DNA of 64,000 nt from the NCBI RefSeq assembly GCF_002027705.1, contig NZ_MBTG01000002.1:62001-126000 (forward strand), given 5' to 3'. Positions 1 through 7,903 of this stretch are shown here, one piece after another. The stretch's first letter is position 1. Each line of letters begins with the position of its first letter. The stretch comes from Paenibacillus ferrarius. Its GTDB lineage: Bacteria > Bacillota > Bacilli > Paenibacillales > NBRC-103111. A program made the position numbers and the translations under genes. The notes under the pieces are model-generated. The model worked only from the letters and a program-made list of their open reading frames with translations, was not told the origin of the DNA and did no database searches.

Positions 1-420
1 AAATGGGCCAGAACCGACCGTCAATACTTTGGACTGCCGATACGACTGAAATCGGTACGCACCCGAATTCCCGAAATGGTCCAAAAATTCAATTTGAGAA
101 GCATACTTTTGGAGGATCACTTCAGACAATTGATGTGAAGTGTCTTGGCTCGTATCCCGAACAAACCCATTACGATACAACATTTCTGCAATTCCATATA
201 CCTGTTTCCGGTGTTGGTCCGGCAATCCGTCTGTCAAATCCTTCAACCTATGCTCCCCATTGAATATCGGTATCAACTTTTCAATCCACCGATCAATCCC
301 TACGCCTTCCATGCGGAACGAGCTTGCGTTGTTTCGAAAATACACACTACCGTTTGGATCAGGGAGAAAAAACGTATCCCTTTTCATCTTCAGTCGCATC
401 GAAGGGTTCAAATTTGCCAT
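1..420 (-). CDS. Thiazole-containing bacteriocin maturation protein, N-terminal part (runs off the window)
   Basis: The minus strand is open from an ATG at 420 to the window edge, giving 140 residues with no stop. The start follows a GGAGGAG ribosome site. The N-terminus (NPSMRLKMKRDTFFLPDP, then SFRMEGVGIDRWIEKL) resembles, from memory, the proteins annotated as putative thiazole-containing bacteriocin maturation protein (ThiF-like/YcaO-associated) in Bacillus and Paenibacillus. The residues RQSKVLTVGSGPF at the edge look like the start of the nucleotide-binding ThiF-like part. It lies directly downstream of the Cys-rich precursor gene on the same strand, separated by a hairpin, as expected for a modification enzyme whose expression is partly attenuated. 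The catalytic part is not visible. Confidence 0.75.
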   Translation of the reverse strand, partial: MANLNPSMRLKMKRDTFFLPDPNGSVYFRNNASSFRMEGVGIDRWIEKLIPIFNGEHRLKDLTDGLPDQHRKQVYGIAEMLYRNGFVRDTSQDTSHQLSEVILQKYASQIEFLDHFGNSGAYRFQSYRQSKVLTVGSGPF

Positions 421-515
421 TCTACTCCTCCTCCGGAAGCTGTTCTCAATCTGTTCAAACTCTTCACATGTAATCTTATGTACAGCTATTTGTCCCTCAT
501 GTCTTATTCTTTAAG

Positions 516-557
516 AAAGCCCCTGCAGCAATGACCTAGTTTGCTGTAGGGGCTTTT
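516..557 (-). terminator. Hairpin between precursor and maturation genes (likely attenuator)
   Basis: AAAGCCCCTGCAGCA (516-530) pairs almost perfectly with TGCTGTAGGGGCTTT (542-556) around an 11-nt loop. On the minus strand the stem is followed by a short T-rich stretch. It sits between the precursor stop and the maturation gene start, so partial read-through would make more precursor than enzyme. Confidence 0.7.
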
Positions 558-586
558 CTCTATCGGCAAGAAACAATTCAATATCC

Positions 587-847
587 TTAGCGGTGGCAGT
601 TATGGCAGTTATGACAGTTGTGACAGTTATGACAGTTCGAGCATCGGAAGCAACTGGTGCAATTGGAACAGTTAAAGCAATTCGTGCAGTTAAAGCAATT
701 GGTACACGTAAAGCAATTGGTACAGTTCGTGCAAAAGAAGACGCATAATCTAGCATCTTGCTGGCTTTGTACGTTCCAAGGTGTCACTTCACTTGCTGTG
801 AACTCGGAAACCGTCAAATTCTGAAGATCATTTTGAAATTCATTCAT
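587..847 (-). CDS. Heterocycloanthracin/sonorensin-type azole-modified bacteriocin precursor
   Basis: This is an 86-residue peptide with a 35-40-residue leader (MNEFQNDLQNLTVSEF, then ASEVTPW) and a C-terminal core almost entirely of C-x-x repeats: CTNC, CFTC and CFNC units first, then five CHN/CHR units. Such (Cys-X-X)n cores are typical of heterocycloanthracin/sonorensin precursors, whose Cys, Ser and Thr residues are converted to thiazoles and oxazoles by a YcaO cyclodehydratase complex. The start is supported by TGGAGG 8-10 nt upstream. The downstream gene looks like a family maturation protein. The His-rich C-terminal run may vary in copy number, because the DNA there is a near-perfect 9-bp repeat. 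The product is probably exported; no exporter is in view. Confidence 0.85.
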   Translation of the reverse strand: MNEFQNDLQNLTVSEFTASEVTPWNVQSQQDARLCVFFCTNCTNCFTCTNCFNCTNCFNCSNCTSCFRCSNCHNCHNCHNCHNCHR

Positions 848-998
848 TTACGAAAACCTCCATTTAATAGATAGTTGTGTCGGCATCATACTCTTTGTGA
901 ATTCAGCCAATTATTCGACTACTCCATGACAACATATGAACTCAGCTCCGCACTTGTTACTGATTAAAATGCCTATTTCATTGTGAATTTTCAGGACA

Positions 999-1032
999 AA
1001 AAGGAGCCTAGCCAATTCGGCTGAGCTCCTTT
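999..1032 (-). terminator. Rho-independent terminator of the amine oxidase gene
   Basis: AAAGGAGC pairs with GCTCCTTT, with an inner AGCC/GGCT stem around AATT. On the minus strand it is followed by TTTTTG. It lies 20 nt after the oxidase stop and separates that gene from the bacteriocin precursor. Confidence 0.75.
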
Positions 1033-1052
1033 TGCTTTTCGTTTTTGTTGAT

Positions 1053-2423
1053 TTAACTTAGTCTGCTTGAAATGATCTGATTTACAGCTCGTAACGCAGA
1101 AGAGATCGCACCTTCAATCCAACCGGGAAAAAGACTCGTATTATCGCCAGCAAAGTAAATTCTACCTTGTTCGGCAGACAGTGTTGGGAGCATTCGAATC
1201 ATCTGTTTCGGCTTATACCAAGCATATGCACCTCGGGAGTAAGGATTATGATCCCAAGAAAAGACCGTCCCACCTTCATATTGATACGACAATTCAGGAA
1301 GCACCTGTTTGATTTCTGATACAGCTGAATGAAAGTTACCAGCTTTAGATAGTTCTCGCGCCGATTCACCGGAGGCGTACGAACAAATTAGCCCCCTCCT
1401 TGATGTCGTTTGAGTGAATGTAGCATCAAGCAACCATCCAATTTTCAGATCCGTATTTACTGTAGTAAAGGAACTTAAGTTGTTCCAGAATCTAGTTCGG
1501 CTTTGTATGACGGTACGCGTAACGGAAGTGGAAAGTTGGTTTTGAATGACATCATTTTTTTCTTTGCTAAGTGGCGGGGAAAAATGAATTGTACGCAGGA
1601 CTGTAGAGGGAATGGCCACAATGACCCGGTCAGAGCAGATCGTGAACACTTCGCCAGAATTTGTATATTGGATAGTTACCCCTTTATTACTATGTTCAAT
1701 ATGCGTCACGGCACATCCATAACTGATATTAGAGCCAATTGTAAGGGCAAGCTTTTTCGGCAATTGATCCATTCCACCTGCTATCGTCTGTGTATTTCTG
1801 CCGGAACTGGCCATTTTTAAGTCAAGCAGTCGCTGTAACGCAGATACTTTGCGAATACCATCACCTAACATCTGCATATATCCGATTTCAAGCAACTTAA
1901 TCGCACCCGAAGAAGCTCCTTGGCTAATAAGATATTCTTCCATTGTCATAGAATCTAGCAGTACCGCTTGTTTTGTGGGCCAGCCCGGCAAAGAAGGATC
2001 TCCCGTCGCGTTAAGCCCCGGCTTAAGATACTTTTCCAGCATTCCCGCATATCCTAAAGTTCTTTCCTCGGATGTAAGTGAAACAGGCCACCAGGCAGGT
2101 TCAACCGGAGAATCTATGATTAATCTCCCGTCGATATATGACAAACTTCTATTTGGGGCTGGTACATTTATTAATTGGACTCCGGCTTGCTGGGCATAAT
2201 GCAATGTGAGAAAATGATGCGCTCCAATGAACGCAGCCCCCATTTCGCAAAATAATCCGTCAGCAAATTGATCCCGCATTGTGTATATGCGACCACCCGG
2301 TTGACTATTTGCCTCTAATAAACGCACGTTATATCCTTGTTTCATAAGCTCCAAAGTGCATACCAAACCCGCCATCCCTGCCCCAATAACTACAATACGC
2401 TCAGGAAAACGACCTATTAACAT
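1053..2423 (-). CDS. Flavin monoamine oxidase / L-amino-acid oxidase family protein
   Basis: A 456-residue FAD-dependent amine oxidase. The N-terminal Rossmann dinucleotide fold reads RIVVIGAGMAGL (glycines at about residues 13-18), followed by the acidic ribose-binding residue in LLEANSQPGGRIY. The C-terminal FAD-binding segment is IYFAGDNTSLFPGWIEGAI. The family oxidatively deaminates amines or amino acids, producing hydrogen peroxide and ammonia; the substrate cannot be read from the sequence. I start it at ATG 2423 because GGAGGA lies 10 nt upstream. An in-frame TTG at 2441 overlaps that ribosome site and is less likely. It has its own terminator and appears monocistronic. A link to the neighbouring bacteriocin is possible but unproven. 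Confidence 0.88.
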   Translation of the reverse strand: MLIGRFPERIVVIGAGMAGLVCTLELMKQGYNVRLLEANSQPGGRIYTMRDQFADGLFCEMGAAFIGAHHFLTLHYAQQAGVQLINVPAPNRSLSYIDGRLIIDSPVEPAWWPVSLTSEERTLGYAGMLEKYLKPGLNATGDPSLPGWPTKQAVLLDSMTMEEYLISQGASSGAIKLLEIGYMQMLGDGIRKVSALQRLLDLKMASSGRNTQTIAGGMDQLPKKLALTIGSNISYGCAVTHIEHSNKGVTIQYTNSGEVFTICSDRVIVAIPSTVLRTIHFSPPLSKEKNDVIQNQLSTSVTRTVIQSRTRFWNNLSSFTTVNTDLKIGWLLDATFTQTTSRRGLICSYASGESARELSKAGNFHSAVSEIKQVLPELSYQYEGGTVFSWDHNPYSRGAYAWYKPKQMIRMLPTLSAEQGRIYFAGDNTSLFPGWIEGAISSALRAVNQIISSRLS

Positions 2424-2700
2424 AAAATCCGATTCCTCCAAATATTACTTTTATATACATCATGTGTGTTTATAATCCTTTACTTTCTAGATACTTTGTA
2501 TTATTCTATGCTGTCCGTTACCTCAATAAAACAATAGAGGAGCTGCCTGAAGCAAGCTCCCCCACTAAGTATCGCAACATTTCCCTAACCGCTCATTTTT
2601 CTTTTTTTCTCCATCAAGGTGCAAAGGAATCCCCTCACATGGTCAACAATGACACCATACCCGCCCTACACTGGTCATTAATGATCAGTGTTACCTCAAA

Positions 2701-2761
2701 AACAAACAAGCAAGACGCTGTGGCGCTTGCTTGCTTGTTTGTTTGTTTGTTTGTTTGTTTG
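2701..2761 (-). terminator. Long hairpin ending in a (GTTT)6 microsatellite
   Basis: The arm CAAACAAGCAAGACGC (about 2703-2718) pairs with GCGCTTGCTTGCTTGTTTG across a TGTG loop. The right arm runs on into six GTTT units (2737-2760). On the minus strand the structure ends in TTGTTTGTTTTTG and can terminate the small-gene cluster that ends at 2833. The rest of 2424-2832 shows no supported gene. Confidence 0.6.
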
Positions 2762-2832
2762 AAACTATCGATAACAATAGGTAAGCAATTGAAATGATCT
2801 CTAGCTTAGTACACCAGAAATAGAAAACTCTA

Positions 2833-2925
2833 TCATATTGCAAATGTCATAGTAATGATAACCAATAAGATAAATAGAACCAATACCGCTGCTGAACTAG
2901 TACCAATCCCTGCTGCATATCCCAT
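2833..2925 (-). CDS. YjcZ-family sporulation micro-protein
   Basis: A 30-residue hydrophobic peptide beginning MGYAAGIG and continuing VLVLFILLVIITMTFAI. A short Gly/Tyr-containing head plus a single membrane helix is the pattern of the YjcZ-like tiny transmembrane proteins of Bacillales, several of which are sporulation-associated. AAAGGAG lies 7 nt before the ATG. A paralogue is encoded at 3281-3391 in the same orientation with another small gene between, so the three probably form a small operon. The molecular function is unknown. Confidence 0.75.
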   Translation of the reverse strand: MGYAAGIGTSSAAVLVLFILLVIITMTFAI

Positions 2926-2962
2926 ATTAGTCACTCCTTTAATTTGAAATTCATTCTTTTCT

Positions 2963-3226
2963 TCAAAAGAAAAACGGGCTCCTTTGAAAGAAAAATGGGG
3001 ACTCCTCAATGGCCAACAAATCAAAAAGAACAAGTGGAGTAAAAGGGTTGAAGAATGGACTGAATGGTGTAAATGCACTTGTGCTCACGGGTTTGGCATT
3101 TGAACGAAGATAGATTTTGTCATGGGTGCTCTTATGCAAAATGCCTTCTAAGACTTGCCCTTGTTGTGTCATCACGTAAACATGTTTACCCGTGAGGGAT
3201 TTTAGCCGATTTTTGTCAATGGACAA
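2963..3226 (-). CDS. Small hypothetical protein between two YjcZ-type genes
   Basis: A protein of about 87 residues. Its first half (TGKHVYVMTQQGQVLEGIL) looks beta-rich, with a short strand-turn pattern reminiscent of Sm-like folds. The second half is Phe/Pro-rich and ends in two related motifs, EESPFFF and QRSPFFF. I favour TTG at 3226 as start because AAGGGG lies 8 nt upstream; a GTG at 3235 overlaps that site and would add three residues. There is no signal peptide and no long membrane helix. Its position between two YjcZ genes suggests a sporulation role, but that is only context. I do not recognise a characterised family. Confidence 0.6.
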   Translation of the reverse strand: MSIDKNRLKSLTGKHVYVMTQQGQVLEGILHKSTHDKIYLRSNAKPVSTSAFTPFSPFFNPFTPLVLFDLLAIEESPFFFQRSPFFF

Positions 3227-3280
3227 TTTTATCACCCCTTAGTGTTGCATTCTCTTACAAAACTTGAGATGTGATATCAA

Positions 3281-3391
3281 TTACCATACAAACGCACTAG
3301 TAATGATAACCAAAAGGATAAAAAGAACCAAGACAACAGCCGTACTTGTACCCACACCACCGCTATAACAGCCTCCTGCAGTATAACCCAT
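3281..3391 (-). CDS. Second YjcZ-family micro-protein
   Basis: A 36-residue peptide beginning MGYTAGGCYSGGVG, followed by a single membrane helix (VVLVLFILLVIITSAFVW). It is clearly paralogous to the protein at 2833-2925, sharing the MGY start and the LVLFILLVIIT core. GGGAG lies 9 nt before the ATG and TAA ends it at 3281. It is probably the first gene of the three-gene minus-strand cluster. YjcZ-type proteins are typically found in spore-formers; the function is unknown. Confidence 0.7.
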   Translation of the reverse strand: MGYTAGGCYSGGVGTSTAVVLVLFILLVIITSAFVW

Positions 3392-3534
3392 TCTGATTAG
3401 CTCCCTTCTTTATCAGATAGTCTATTGTATTTTAATGGCATTTAAAATGTATTGGACAAATGTAGGTTATCAAAAGCCTGTTTTGAGATTAGGATCAAAC
3501 AGTACTAATAATCACCTAGTAGGAGGCTGTTCCT

Positions 3535-3630
3535 TTGAATAATTATCTATCGTCTGCTTTGTTTGAACATCGGTTTTGGTTACATTTGAATGCCAAAAAT
3601 CCTCCAACTCCACGATTACTCTGGAACTGA
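3535..3630 (+). pseudogene. Remnant of a DUF2935 protein N-terminus
   Basis: A 31-codon plus-strand frame starts at TTG 3535 behind a good GGAGG site and contains ALFEHRFWLH. That string is close to the conserved N-terminal signature of DUF2935 proteins (recalled as ALFEHRFWLQ), which are normally about 250 residues or longer. After that the sequence turns into NAKNPPTPRLLWN and stops. An imperfect hairpin with a T tract (about 3597-3648) overlaps its end. The simplest reading is a gene with most of its body deleted, leaving start and terminator. It could instead be a chance small frame. Confidence 0.45.
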
Positions 3631-3682
3631 AGGATTTCTCATTTTTTTATGTATGCAGCTGAGCCTTGAACTTTAGCTTTGC

Positions 3683-4828
3683 CTATCCGATTTGAGCCAT
3701 ATATACGCCCTCTAACTCGGTTGCAGCCTCTTTAATATCATATCCGGCTTGTTGGACCGCTCGAATCCTGATCTCTTCTGAAGCCCTGTCACTGCGAATC
3801 GCTTTCAATAACCACTGGGCCCATATGGCTGCGTCTTGCTCCAAACTCAAGAAAGCGAAAAAACCGGCCTTCAGATTAGCCTCATCTGGCAAAGCATCCG
3901 AAACCACACAAGGAACACCTGCCGCTTGCGCTTCAATTAATATCATCGGCAGACCATCTTCAAAAGAGGGCAGCGCGAGCACATCAATCTCCTGAAGGAG
4001 CTCGGCAATATCTTCCCGTATGCCAAGTAAATGAACGCGGTTCTGAATTCCCTTTTGCTCAAGAATCGCCTCAATTTGCGGACGCAGAGCCCCATCACCA
4101 ATCAGAATCAGCCGCGCATTCGGGAGCCGGTACAGCAGTTCTTCAAAAACTTCAATCAGATATCGGTGATTCTTCACAGCACTAAAACGCCCAATATGGC
4201 CAACAATCGGCTCATCCAGCGGAATCTTCAGCTGCTCACGAAGCGAGACACACTTTGTTATTCGGTTGGTATAGAGACTAAGATCAATGCCATTGCGCAG
4301 CATTTTACCTCGTTTATCGTTCATCCACTGGAATCCAAATAGTGCTTGGCTAGCCGTCTGCGAGCTTCCAACCCAACTTGTAGCCAGACGTCGAATCATA
4401 TTTTTCTTAAACCAACGGGACATCTTATTTGGTGAAATCGAAAAAGTAGCTTCCCTTAAGCTGTGACTATGTGCAATGCGAATGGGAATGCCAAGAAATC
4501 TGGCGATCAATAAAGTGAATCCACTTGCATCCGTATTATGACTATGTATCGCTTGAAAAGGTCCTTCTTGTTGAATAATCGCTTTCAAATCAAACAAATA
4601 TCCGAACCGACCTGCGTGATAGGGTTTCCCAAGATGAAAAATCCGTCCGCCCAAAGCGCGTATTTCTTCGTCATAATCGGAAGGATTCTGCGTATGGACC
4701 ACAAAATCGAATTGAACCTTGGATCGGTCCACATTCCGATATACCTTCATAATAAAGCTTTGCGCACTATCCTGATTCATATGACTAATTTGATGCAATA
4801 TCCTTAATGGGCGACTGCTCAAAGCCAT
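3683..4828 (-). CDS. Glycosyltransferase family 1 (GT4-like, EpsF type)
   Basis: A GT-B glycosyltransferase of about 381 residues. The N-terminal part (RILHQISHMN, SFIMKVYRNVDRSKVQFDF, DYDEEIRALGGRI) is like the EpsF-type exopolysaccharide transferases. The C-terminal domain has the nucleotide-sugar region VGHIGRFSAVKNH and the E-x7-E motif region (FEDGLPMILIEAQAAGVP). It probably transfers a sugar from a nucleotide donor to a surface polysaccharide precursor in the cytoplasm. Start: ATG 4828 lies almost on top of a GGGGG ribosome site, so TTG 4822, spaced 7 nt, is an alternative. It stands alone, with no other polysaccharide genes adjacent. A CcpA-type operator is seen 140 nt upstream. Confidence 0.88.
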   Translation of the reverse strand: MALSSRPLRILHQISHMNQDSAQSFIMKVYRNVDRSKVQFDFVVHTQNPSDYDEEIRALGGRIFHLGKPYHAGRFGYLFDLKAIIQQEGPFQAIHSHNTDASGFTLLIARFLGIPIRIAHSHSLREATFSISPNKMSRWFKKNMIRRLATSWVGSSQTASQALFGFQWMNDKRGKMLRNGIDLSLYTNRITKCVSLREQLKIPLDEPIVGHIGRFSAVKNHRYLIEVFEELLYRLPNARLILIGDGALRPQIEAILEQKGIQNRVHLLGIREDIAELLQEIDVLALPSFEDGLPMILIEAQAAGVPCVVSDALPDEANLKAGFFAFLSLEQDAAIWAQWLLKAIRSDRASEEIRIRAVQQAGYDIKEAATELEGVYMAQIG

Positions 4829-4969
4829 TCCCCCTACTTGAGTTATGAATATGAACCAACAACATGTTAATTGCAATCCCCAGATGTATATATAAATCAA
4901 TAAATACTGGATATTTTTTTACTTAATATAGGAAAAATAGGGGGGATAAGTTAACAAAATGTCATAGAA

Positions 4970-4983
4970 TGTAAACGCTATCT
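4970..4983 (+). promoter_or_regulatory. CcpA catabolite-responsive element (cre)
   Basis: TGTAAACGCTATCT matches the cre consensus TGWAARCGYTWNCW at every position. It lies about 140 nt before the glycosyltransferase start, so the gene may be under carbon catabolite control. Confidence 0.6.
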
Positions 4984-5100
4984 ATCTAAAATTGTAGCAT
5001 GAATTCCTGGCAATTCCTATACTTAGATTAAGATTAGATAAAGATTTGATAAATTTTTTTACACTTTCTGCCTATTTTTAGAGACAGCAAATAGAAAAAT

Positions 5101-5215
5101 ACCGAGAAAATTTCTGCATCAGCAGATTTCCTCGGATTCTATGTGTCTCCATGCTATTGATCTAGATGCCAGGATAACCCGGAGGATATGGCGGATAGTA
5201 ATGTGCGAGTGCCTA
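5101..5215 (-). other. Gene-free stretch with hairpin and a Tyr/Pro-rich coding remnant
   Basis: Between 4829 and 5261 no intact gene is supported. An imperfect hairpin CCGAG...CTGC/GCAG...CTCGG lies at about 5102-5136 and may terminate the 5262-5772 gene pair. Just before it, the minus strand reads HYYPPYPPGYPGI and then stop, but a TAG lies a few codons upstream in the same frame. This may be the decayed tail of a spore-coat-like Tyr/Pro-rich protein, or chance. Confidence 0.3.
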
Positions 5216-5261
5216 TTTGGTGTATCGTTTGCGGAAAATGAGCTTGTTTCAAGTCTTCTTG

Positions 5262-5579
5262 CTACCTCTTTCCTTTCCAAACATCACTTAAACCTACCCA
5301 AAAGACTAAAATCGTGGTGATCACAATAAAGCGAAAATCCCAGGCATTCGGAAAGTCATTCATCCGAGTTCCAGATGCGCGAAGCACTAGCACGAACAGG
5401 AGAAGGACCAAATCAAAAAACATGCAATACGCCATGCGAGCCGATAGTTTGTACAGAGGAAGTTTGTCCATCATTTTGCCGAATCCTAGAATGTCTGACC
5501 ATCTCGAAGATTCTTTGGATTTATTCCGGGGGGAGTTGTCCTCGGGCCGATCATTGATCGGCTTTTGTTCGTCTTGCAT
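5262..5579 (-). CDS. Small membrane protein, function unknown
   Basis: The likely start is ATG 5579, preceded by AAGGAG with a 12-nt gap, giving about 105 residues; an upstream in-frame ATG at 5609 would add ten. The N-terminal third is hydrophilic (EQKPINDRPEDNSPRNKSKESS). Two membrane segments follow (AYCMFFDLVLLLFVLVL and FIVITTILVFWVGL), then a basic tail WKGKR. Its start overlaps the end of the upstream small membrane-protein gene by about 29 nt, so the two are probably translated together and may interact. No characterised family is recognised. Confidence 0.65.
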   Translation of the reverse strand: MQDEQKPINDRPEDNSPRNKSKESSRWSDILGFGKMMDKLPLYKLSARMAYCMFFDLVLLLFVLVLRASGTRMNDFPNAWDFRFIVITTILVFWVGLSDVWKGKR

Positions 5580-5772
5580 CCTTTTGGCCAGCTCCTTGCA
5601 ACGAATCATGGGCGTCCAGCCACATCAGAATGGCTGCAACAAAGCTTAAGCCGGCTACGAATAATCCCCCCATATTGGACAGCAGCTTCATCTCCCATGT
5701 CATGATTAAAGCTAGAAAACTCACTAGAAATGCGAGAAAGGAAGCTGTTTTTTTCATCGAGATTCCTATCAT
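5551..5772 (-). CDS. Small two-helix membrane protein, function unknown
   Basis: A 73-residue protein with two hydrophobic segments, SFLAFLVSFLALIMTW and GLFVAGLSFVAAILMWL, and a polar basic tail. AAGGAGG lies 10 nt before ATG 5772, which is preferred to an in-frame GTG at 5784 inside the ribosome site. It overlaps the downstream membrane-protein gene. The prkA terminator lies 94 nt upstream, so the pair is probably a separate transcription unit. Confidence 0.65.
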   Translation of the reverse strand: MIGISMKKTASFLAFLVSFLALIMTWEMKLLSNMGGLFVAGLSFVAAILMWLDAHDSLQGAGQKDARRTKADQ

Positions 5773-5865
5773 AATCTCCTCCACCTCCTTATTCGCTGAT
5801 AGTATAGGATATGAGAGATTGATAGATTTGGTGCAGATGAAGCATTGCTCAATTCATGCAAAAGA

Positions 5866-5893
5866 GGACTTAAGAGGCGTCCCTCTTAAGTCC
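5866..5893 (-). terminator. Strong terminator of prkA
   Basis: GGACTTAAGAGG (5866-5877) and CCTCTTAAGTCC (5882-5893) form a perfect 12-bp stem with a four-base loop. On the minus strand it is followed by TCTTTTG. It begins about 10 nt after the prkA stop. Confidence 0.85.
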
Positions 5894-5903
5894 CTTAGCG
5901 CCA

Positions 5904-7799
5904 TTACCTATTCAGCAAGCTGCCCACATAACGCAGTAATTCATTCGCACATACCGGGCAATACCCGTGTTCGTCGATCAATTGCTTTGTCACATCATTA
6001 ATTTTCTTCAACTGCTTTTCATCCGGTGTTTTGGAGGAGGTTGTAATTTTCACAATATCCTTCAAGTCCGCGAAAAGCTTCTTCTCAATGGCTTCGCGCA
6101 GTCGTTCATGGCTGCTGTAGTCAAATTTCCGCCCCTTGCGGGAATATGAGGATATCCGGATCAGAATTTCTTCGCGGAATGCTTTTTTGGCATTTTCTGA
6201 AATTCCGATTTGTTCCTCAATCGAACGCATCAGGCGCTCATCGGGATCCATTTCCTCACCGGTCAGCGGGTCTTTGATTTTCCCCCAATTACAGTAAGCT
6301 TCAATATTATCGAGATAGTTGTCGAAAATCGTTCTGGCTGACTCCTCGAAGGAATAGACGAAGGCTTTCTGCACTTCTTTCTTAGCAATATCATCATACT
6401 CTTTGCGCGCCACAGAAATGAAGTTCAAATAACGCTCACGCTCATCTTTGGTAATCGATGGATGTTGGTCTAACCCGTCTTTGAGCGCGCGCAGCACATC
6501 TAATGCGTTAATGCACTGAAGATCTTGACGGATCAAAGCACTTGAAATCCGGTTAATGACGTACCGCGGATCAATACCGCTCATGCCTTCTTCCTGGAAT
6601 TCATTTTGCATTTCCTTGAGATCTGCCTCTTTGTAGCCTTCGACGACTTCTCCGTCGTACATTCTCATTTTTTTGACCAAATCCATGCCTTGCTTCTTCG
6701 TTTCTTTCAACCGTGTAAGGATAGAGAAAATGGCCGCATCCCTTAAAGCGTGCGGAGCAATATGAATGTGCGACATATCGCTTTGACTGATCAGTTTGGC
6801 ATATATTTTCTCTTCATCCGATACCCGTAAATTATAAGGAATTGGCATGACGATCATCCGGGATTGCAGCGCCTCATTTTTCTTATTCGAAATAAATGAC
6901 TTATACTCGGTTTCGTTGGTATGAGCAATAATCAGCTCATCCGCGCTAATTAACGCGAACCTGCCTGCTTTGAAGTTGCCCTCTTGCGTGAGTGACAACA
7001 AGTTCCAGAGGAACTTTTCATCGCATTTCAGCATCTCTTGAAACTCCATGATACCGCGATTAGCTTTATTCAGCTCACCGTCAAAGCGATAGGCGCGCGG
7101 ATCGGACTCGGACCCAAATTCGGTAATGGTAGAGAAATCAATGCTGCCTGTCAGGTCGGCAATATCCTGCGATTTGGGATCGGATGGGCTGAATGTTCCA
7201 ATCCCCACACGCCCTTCTTCTGAAATAAACACTCGTTCGATCAAGACATCTTCAATGCAGCCATTGTACTCTGTTTTTAAACGCATTTGGCAGGAAGGAC
7301 ATAAGCTCCCTTCAATCTTCACGCCTAACTCGCGTTCAATTTCGGGACGCAGCTCGAGTGGAATGAGATGTAGCGGTTCTTCGTGCATCGGACATCCTTT
7401 AATCGCATAGACAGCCCCTAAATCTGTTTTGGCAAACTGCTCTAACCCACGCTTCAGCATGGTCACAATGGTTGACTTCCCACCGCTTACAGGACCCATT
7501 AGCAGCAAAATACGCTTGCGAACATCCAATCGACGGGCTGCGGAATGGAAATATTCTTCCACAAGCTTCTCAATAGCACGATCCAAACCGAAGATTTCTT
7601 GGTTGAAAAAACTGTAGGATTTGTGCCCAGATTGGTCATTGATACCTTGCGATGCAATCATATCATAGACTCTTGAATGCGCTGTTCTCGCGAGTCCAGG
7701 ATTTTTGCGAAGCAATTCTATGTACTCCGCGAACGTACCGGTCCAGCTCAATGAATCCTTCTCCGTACGATGCTCCGAAATTCTCTTGAATATGTCCAT
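5904..7799 (-). CDS. prkA: PrkA AAA+ serine protein kinase family protein
   Basis: A 631-residue protein matching the usual PrkA length. It begins MDIFKRISEHR, and the AAA domain carries the Walker A motif GPVSGGKST at residues 102-110. A Cys-containing insert (PMHEEPLHL, then CPSCQMRL) and the C-terminal PrkA domain follow. In Bacillus subtilis PrkA is required for normal sporulation; it was first described as a kinase and later reported to have ATP-dependent protease activity. AAAGGAGGT lies 4 nt before the ATG. The usual partners YhbH and SpoVR are not adjacent here. A strong terminator follows, so it is probably a single-gene unit. Confidence 0.96.
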   Translation of the reverse strand: MDIFKRISEHRTEKDSLSWTGTFAEYIELLRKNPGLARTAHSRVYDMIASQGINDQSGHKSYSFFNQEIFGLDRAIEKLVEEYFHSAARRLDVRKRILLLMGPVSGGKSTIVTMLKRGLEQFAKTDLGAVYAIKGCPMHEEPLHLIPLELRPEIERELGVKIEGSLCPSCQMRLKTEYNGCIEDVLIERVFISEEGRVGIGTFSPSDPKSQDIADLTGSIDFSTITEFGSESDPRAYRFDGELNKANRGIMEFQEMLKCDEKFLWNLLSLTQEGNFKAGRFALISADELIIAHTNETEYKSFISNKKNEALQSRMIVMPIPYNLRVSDEEKIYAKLISQSDMSHIHIAPHALRDAAIFSILTRLKETKKQGMDLVKKMRMYDGEVVEGYKEADLKEMQNEFQEEGMSGIDPRYVINRISSALIRQDLQCINALDVLRALKDGLDQHPSITKDERERYLNFISVARKEYDDIAKKEVQKAFVYSFEESARTIFDNYLDNIEAYCNWGKIKDPLTGEEMDPDERLMRSIEEQIGISENAKKAFREEILIRISSYSRKGRKFDYSSHERLREAIEKKLFADLKDIVKITTSSKTPDEKQLKKINDVTKQLIDEHGYCPVCANELLRYVGSLLNR

Positions 7800-7903
7800 G
7801 GGTACCTCCTTTCACTGCTGCCTTTCACTAATAGGTCAGCTCGTGATGGTGAATTGTGTACTACAATCCTATGCACTCATGGAGCATAACTTGCCCGAAA
7901 TTT

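Noticed and set aside
2424..2441. TTG 2441 as start of the amine oxidase
   Set aside because: It falls in the GGAGGA ribosome site; ATG 2423 is correctly spaced from that site.
2462..2797. A 111-codon plus-strand frame
   Set aside because: It ends in the GTTT microsatellite and hairpin, lacks a ribosome site and resembles no protein family.
7800..7903. A sporulation sigma-E promoter before prkA
   Set aside because: Although prkA is sigma-E controlled in B. subtilis, no -35/-10 pair with acceptable spacing could be placed by eye.
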